Origin: Haloarchaeobius amylolyticus
Lineage (GTDB): Archaea; Halobacteriota; Halobacteria; Halobacteriales; Natrialbaceae
DNA: 64,000 nt
Direction of reading: 5' to 3'
NCBI RefSeq assembly: GCF_026616195.1
Contig: NZ_JANHDH010000001.1
Span: 124,001 to 188,000, forward strand
Both the position numbers and the translations under genes were made by a program. This document shows positions 60,627 through 64,000 of the stretch, one piece after another; positions within the stretch are counted from its first letter, which is position 1, and each line of letters begins with the position of its first letter. The notes beneath the pieces were generated by a model. It worked only from the letters and a program-made list of their open reading frames with translations, was not told where the DNA came from and made no database searches.

Positions 60627-61775
60627 TCAGGCCTCGTACCCCGCGTACTCCATGAGCTTCGCGAAGATGTCGCTCTGCATGGCGTCGGTGTAGACGATGC
60701 CGCCGAGCATGCCGCCGGGGTAGGAGTCCCCGTTCCGGATGTGGTTCACCTTGTGGCAGTGCATCAGGTAGATGCCCGGGTCGGCGTCGGCCTCGAACTC
60801 GATGGTGTAGCGCTCTGCGGGCGCGATGTTGATGACGTCCTGGAGGAGCTGCATCTCCTCGGGATACGGGCTACCGTCCTTCTCGACCACCTTGAAGCGG
60901 TGGTTGTGGATGTGCATCGGGTGGCTCATGAAGCCGGCGTTGACCCAGTGGATGCGCACCGTGTCGCCCGATTCGACGATGATGGGCGAGCCGTCCTCGG
61001 GGTGCAGGGTCCGGGGCGCGGACTTCCCGTTGATCGTGAAGGCGTCGCCCATCCGGTCGGAGAGGTTGTACTGGACGTCCTCGCCGGCGTACTGGCGCGA
61101 GAGCCGGGTGTCCCACTCCTTGACCGTCATGAAGTACTCCTTGTCGGCCTCCTCGTACCCCTCGGGGTCGACGCGGAGGACGCCGAACATGCCCATGTCC
61201 ATGTGCATCGGCGTCTGGTAGTGGCAGTGGTAGAGGTGCGTGCCCGCGACGTTCGCGGGGATCGTGTAGGTGTGCTTCTCGCCGGGCATCACCGTGATGC
61301 CGGTCGTCGTCGGGACGCCGTCGTTCTCCCAGGACTTGCGGACGCCGTGGAAGTGCAGCGTGTGCGGGTGCGGGGCGTCGGTGTTGTCGAGGGTGATCTT
61401 CAGTTCGGCACCCTCGGTACACCGGAGGATGGGGCCGGGGACGCTCGGTTCCCCGTCGTCGGCCGCGAACGCCCAGGTCACGGGCAGCGAGATGGGCCCG
61501 TTCATGCTCTCCAGCGGGTGCATGTGGTGGGTCGCCTTCACGGGCTTGAGCGTGACCTCGTGGTCGCGCTCGTCGAGGTCGACGACCTCGGGCTTGCTCG
61601 TCGTCGGGAGGTCGGGGAGCAACTTCGCCGTGTTCCCACCCATGTCCACCTGGTTCACAGTCGGCTCCGTCGTCGTCGTGCACCCGGCCATCGCGAAGAG
61701 GCCGGTGCCGCCCGTCGCGGCCAGGAACTTTCGTCGGGAGATGCCCTTGCCGGGTGCGCCGATTGCGTCGTTCAT
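60627..61775 (-). CDS. Tat-exported multicopper oxidase
   Basis: 382 residues. Twin-arginine lipoprotein signal (ISRRKFLAATGG, lipobox FAMAGCT, Cys32), then two cupredoxin domains. The copper motifs are HTLHFHG, YHCHYQTPMHMDMGM, HPMHIHNHRF and LMHCHKVNHI, the His set of a trinuclear plus type-1 site; the short two-domain form recalls nitrite reductase-like and small laccase-like oxidases, which couple substrate oxidation to O2 or nitrite. ATG 61775 is supported by a TATA box 28 bases upstream. Probable electron partner: the halocyanin that follows. Confidence 0.85.
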   Translation of the reverse strand: MNDAIGAPGKGISRRKFLAATGGTGLFAMAGCTTTTEPTVNQVDMGGNTAKLLPDLPTTSKPEVVDLDERDHEVTLKPVKATHHMHPLESMNGPISLPVTWAFAADDGEPSVPGPILRCTEGAELKITLDNTDAPHPHTLHFHGVRKSWENDGVPTTTGITVMPGEKHTYTIPANVAGTHLYHCHYQTPMHMDMGMFGVLRVDPEGYEEADKEYFMTVKEWDTRLSRQYAGEDVQYNLSDRMGDAFTINGKSAPRTLHPEDGSPIIVESGDTVRIHWVNAGFMSHPMHIHNHRFKVVEKDGSPYPEEMQLLQDVINIAPAERYTIEFEADADPGIYLMHCHKVNHIRNGDSYPGGMLGGIVYTDAMQSDIFAKLMEYAGYEA

Positions 61776-61798
61776 CGACTGCAACTTGGAACATCGAC

Positions 61799-61864
61799 AC
61801 GATATAAACGGGACCCGATTCCCGAAGGACGAGAATATAGTACTAATAATTACATGTCAATTAT
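61799..61864 (-). promoter_or_regulatory. Promoter and AT-rich dyad of the multicopper oxidase operon
   Basis: Minus-strand GTTTATATC (61800-61808) is the TATA box for ATG 61775. Further upstream ATAATT (61846-61851) and AATTAT (61859-61864) make a perfect inverted repeat with a 7-base spacer, a candidate operator for redox or copper control. Confidence 0.5.
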
Positions 61865-61929
61865 ACACATGGGGTTGCGAGAGAGTCACTACCGTCACAG
61901 GGTTCGACGACGAGGACGAGGGGCCGGAC

Positions 61930-63552
61930 CTACAGTTCCGCGTCGAGCCGGTCCGCGACCCGCAAGGAGAGCGCCGCGATGGTCAGCGTCGGGTTCAGCG
62001 CCCCGCCGGTGACGAAGACGGAGGACGAGGCCACCCAGCAGTTGTCGAGGTCGTGGGTGCGACACTCGGGGTCGACGACGCTCTCGGCGGGGTCCTCGCC
62101 CATCCGCGTCGTGCCCATGTGGTGGAACGCCGGGCCGGTGCTGTCGGGTCCGACGACCCAGTGCACGTCGGCGCCAAGTTCGTCCATGATGGCGCGCTGG
62201 CGCTCGTTGGCGGCCTCGATGGTCCGTCTGGTCCGGTCGTCGATGGACCAGTGGATCTCCGGGACGGGGTTCCCGTGGTCGTCGGTCACGTCCGGGTTCA
62301 ACTCGACCCGGTTGGCCTTCTGCGGCGTCTGCTCGCACAGTCCCGTGACCTCCAGGTAGTTGCCGTAGGACTCGCGGATGTGGTCGAGGAGGCCGTCGCC
62401 CCAGGGTGCCTCCGGGCCCGAGGTCAGGGCCTCGCCCACCGGCGAGGGCCCCGCGTAGTTCAGGAACTCGAGCTTGAAGGGGCCGCGCGCTTCGCCCCCA
62501 TCGTCGTAGAACTGGTGGCTCTCGGTCGTGATGAAGCCGACGTGGTTCTGGCGCGTCTCCTGGTCGACGGTCCCGCCGACCCGGGCCGCGAGGTGGTCCA
62601 TGAAGTAGTTCCCGACGAGCCCGGACGAGTTCGCGAGGCCGTCGGGGTACTGCTCCGACCGCGAGAGCAAGAGCAGGCGCGGGATCTCGATGCCACCCGC
62701 GGCGAGCACGAACTGGCGAGCCTCCTGGCGGTGTTCCTCGCCGTCGGGCGTCGCGTAGACGGCGGCCTCGATGGTGTCGCCAGCGTCGTCGTGTTCGAGG
62801 CGCTGGACCGGGGCACGGTCGATGACTCTGGCCCCGGCCTCCTCGGCTCGCGCGACGTGGACCGTCGCGTCGTACTTCGCCCCCGAGGGGCAGACGGGCT
62901 TGCAGGTCCCGTAGCCTTGGCACGGCACCCGGCCGTCGTAGGCCTCCGAGTTCCGGGCGTTGGGGGCCGAGTGCGTCGTTATCTCCAGTGCCTCGCACGC
63001 CTCCGCGAAGATGGAGTCCGAGTACGAGGGTGGGAAGGCCGGCATCGGGTATGGTTCCGCGCGCGGGGGCGCGAAGGGGTTGTCGTCGGCGCCGGCCACG
63101 CCGAGTTCGGTCTCGGCGGCGGCGTAGTACGACTGCAGGTCGTCGTAGCCGATGGGCCAGTCCGCGGTCACGCCGTCGCGGCTCCGGCGCTCGAAGTCGG
63201 CCTCGTGCAGCCGGTACACCATCCCCTGCCAGTGCAGGGTCGTCCCGCCGATACCCTTCACCCGCGCCGCGTTGAGGGGGTAGTACATGTCGCCCTCGCT
63301 GGTGAAGGCGTCGCGCTCGCCGCCCATGTCCCAGACCGACTCGGGGCCGTGGGCGGGGCGGATGCGCCGCTCCATGCGCTCCGTGCGCTCTGCGGGGTCG
63401 AACCGCGGCCCGGCGTCGAGGACGACCACGTCGTGCCCCGACGTGGCGAGTTCGGCCGCCACGAGGGCGCCTGCCGGCCCGGCACCCACGATGCACACGT
63501 CGGCCCGTGGTGCGGGGCTCCGGTCCGTGCCCTGGCCGTCCTGCCGGCTCAT
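61930..63552 (-). CDS. GMC-family FAD oxidoreductase, large subunit of a gluconate/sorbitol-type dehydrogenase
   Basis: 540 residues. FAD-binding VCIVGAGPAGALVAAEL (about 19-35) opens it; GIGGTTLHWQG is the GMC flavin element; CQGYGTCKPVCPSGAKYD is a cysteine cluster typical of this branch; the C-terminal HHMGTTRMGEDPAESVVDP and GALNPTLTIAALSLRVAD hold the active-site histidine and a closing helix. It oxidises a sugar or polyol and passes electrons on. It overlaps the small-subunit gene (ATGA). Exact substrate unknown. Confidence 0.85.
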   Translation of the reverse strand: MSRQDGQGTDRSPAPRADVCIVGAGPAGALVAAELATSGHDVVVLDAGPRFDPAERTERMERRIRPAHGPESVWDMGGERDAFTSEGDMYYPLNAARVKGIGGTTLHWQGMVYRLHEADFERRSRDGVTADWPIGYDDLQSYYAAAETELGVAGADDNPFAPPRAEPYPMPAFPPSYSDSIFAEACEALEITTHSAPNARNSEAYDGRVPCQGYGTCKPVCPSGAKYDATVHVARAEEAGARVIDRAPVQRLEHDDAGDTIEAAVYATPDGEEHRQEARQFVLAAGGIEIPRLLLLSRSEQYPDGLANSSGLVGNYFMDHLAARVGGTVDQETRQNHVGFITTESHQFYDDGGEARGPFKLEFLNYAGPSPVGEALTSGPEAPWGDGLLDHIRESYGNYLEVTGLCEQTPQKANRVELNPDVTDDHGNPVPEIHWSIDDRTRRTIEAANERQRAIMDELGADVHWVVGPDSTGPAFHHMGTTRMGEDPAESVVDPECRTHDLDNCWVASSSVFVTGGALNPTLTIAALSLRVADRLDAEL

Positions 63553-64000
63553 TCTGGCCCCCGCTGGTAGCTCTCGGTCCCGCCGGGGTGGCCGATGGGG
63601 TTCTCCGTCCCGGCCAGTTCGCCACCCGTCGGCGACGTGTAGAAGGCGTAGAGCAGTTCGTTCACGACGTAGTAGCGGATCCGCGCCGCGGTCGAACCGG
63701 CCGGGTCGGGGTCGATGGCGTCGACGCCCATCTCCCGGAGCAGGCTGTCTCGCTGGTCGCGGTCGAGGTCGGCGTAGGCGTCGTCGTACCAGTCCCTCGC
63801 CGTGTCGTCGATGGCTTGGAGCCCCTCGGCGACGCCAGCCCGGTAGTCCGGTCGGTCCTGCGTCCGGCCGGCGACGTAGGTCCGGACGAACGACTCGACG
63901 TTCGCGACCTCGCTCGGGTACACCACCTCGGCGACCGCGACCAGCGTCTCGACGTCCACCGTTGCCTCGACCGTCTCCTCGGCCTCGCGCAGGTCCGCCC
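63549..64000 (-). CDS. Gluconate 2-dehydrogenase subunit 3-like protein (partial)
   Basis: The frame is open past the right edge: upstream of the possible GTG 63959 it still encodes LREAEETVEATVDVETL. The visible part (about 150 residues) has YPSEVANVESFVRTYV and YYVVNELLYAFYTSPTGG, as in the small, often Tat-exported subunit that forms a complex with the GMC large subunit downstream. The N-terminal signal lies outside the window. Stop/start overlap with the large subunit implies coupled translation. Confidence 0.75.
   Translation of the reverse strand, partial: ADLREAEETVEATVDVETLVAVAEVVYPSEVANVESFVRTYVAGRTQDRPDYRAGVAEGLQAIDDTARDWYDDAYADLDRDQRDSLLREMGVDAIDPDPAGSTAARIRYYVVNELLYAFYTSPTGGELAGTENPIGHPGGTESYQRGPE

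Noticed and set aside
1-64000. CRISPR arrays, rRNA operons, complete tRNAs and transposases
   Set aside because: None could be found by reading for regular spaced repeats, conserved RNA motifs or transposase motifs.

Overview
The window is about 64 kb of GC-rich haloarchaeal chromosome (class Halobacteria). The evidence is strongly acidic proteins, NNC/NNG codon use, many genes that begin 25-30 bases after a TATA-like box with almost no leader, twin-arginine signals, and typical archaeal families: Gar1, Srp19, presenilin-type protease, aMBF1, halocyanin, PGF-CTERM protein and a salactin-like actin. I see no rRNA, no complete tRNA, no CRISPR array and no transposase.

Left part (1-21.5 kb): the tail of an archaeal NAD kinase, a PhoU-type phosphate regulator, a duplicated pair of halophile-only proteins next to a WHy/LEA14 membrane protein, small membrane and winged-helix proteins, a nitrilase-family enzyme, an aldehyde dehydrogenase, a RIO-type kinase, and a very large secreted protein in which a staphylococcal-nuclease domain is split by one of three repeated domains. 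An acyl-CoA dehydrogenase follows. Two different glutamate dehydrogenases, a CitE-like lyase and a MaoC-like hydratase then surround a two-gene sensory operon: an H-NOX gas sensor immediately followed by a soluble chemotaxis transducer.

Middle part (21.5-44.6 kb): an operon of a sulfatase-fold enzyme and two asparagine-synthetase-like proteins lacking the glutaminase cysteine; CorA; an MFS carrier; an ornithine-cyclodeaminase family enzyme; a Tat-exported ferritin-like protein; a presenilin-type protease; Srp19-Gar1; the btuF/btuCD vitamin B12 transporter as divergent units; and three tandem lipoprotein paralogues. Next comes the most unusual region (41.08-43.60 kb): a tyrosine recombinase and a ribbon-helix-helix-like regulator, plus about 1 kb of apparently non-coding DNA, enclosed by a nearly perfect 29-bp inverted repeat. 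A divergent HisG-like protein lies just outside it.

Right part (44.6-64 kb): a huge acidic coiled-coil protein, an MBL-fold hydrolase, a rhomboid protease, an archaeal METTL5-like methyltransferase, the salactin gene with its membrane-protein neighbour, aMBF1, an overlapping operon (hisC, AK6-type adenylate kinase, CDP-alcohol phosphatidyltransferase) and hflX. The end carries iron and redox genes: a siderophore-binding lipoprotein behind a DtxR-like box, an adjoining flavoprotein gene broken by an amber stop and a missing 3' end, a two-domain halocyanin with one dead copper site, a multicopper oxidase, and a GMC dehydrogenase with its small subunit running off the window.

Start choices rest mainly on TATA-to-start spacing and stop/start overlaps. 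Functions named for hypothetical proteins are inferences from visible motifs; no database search was run.
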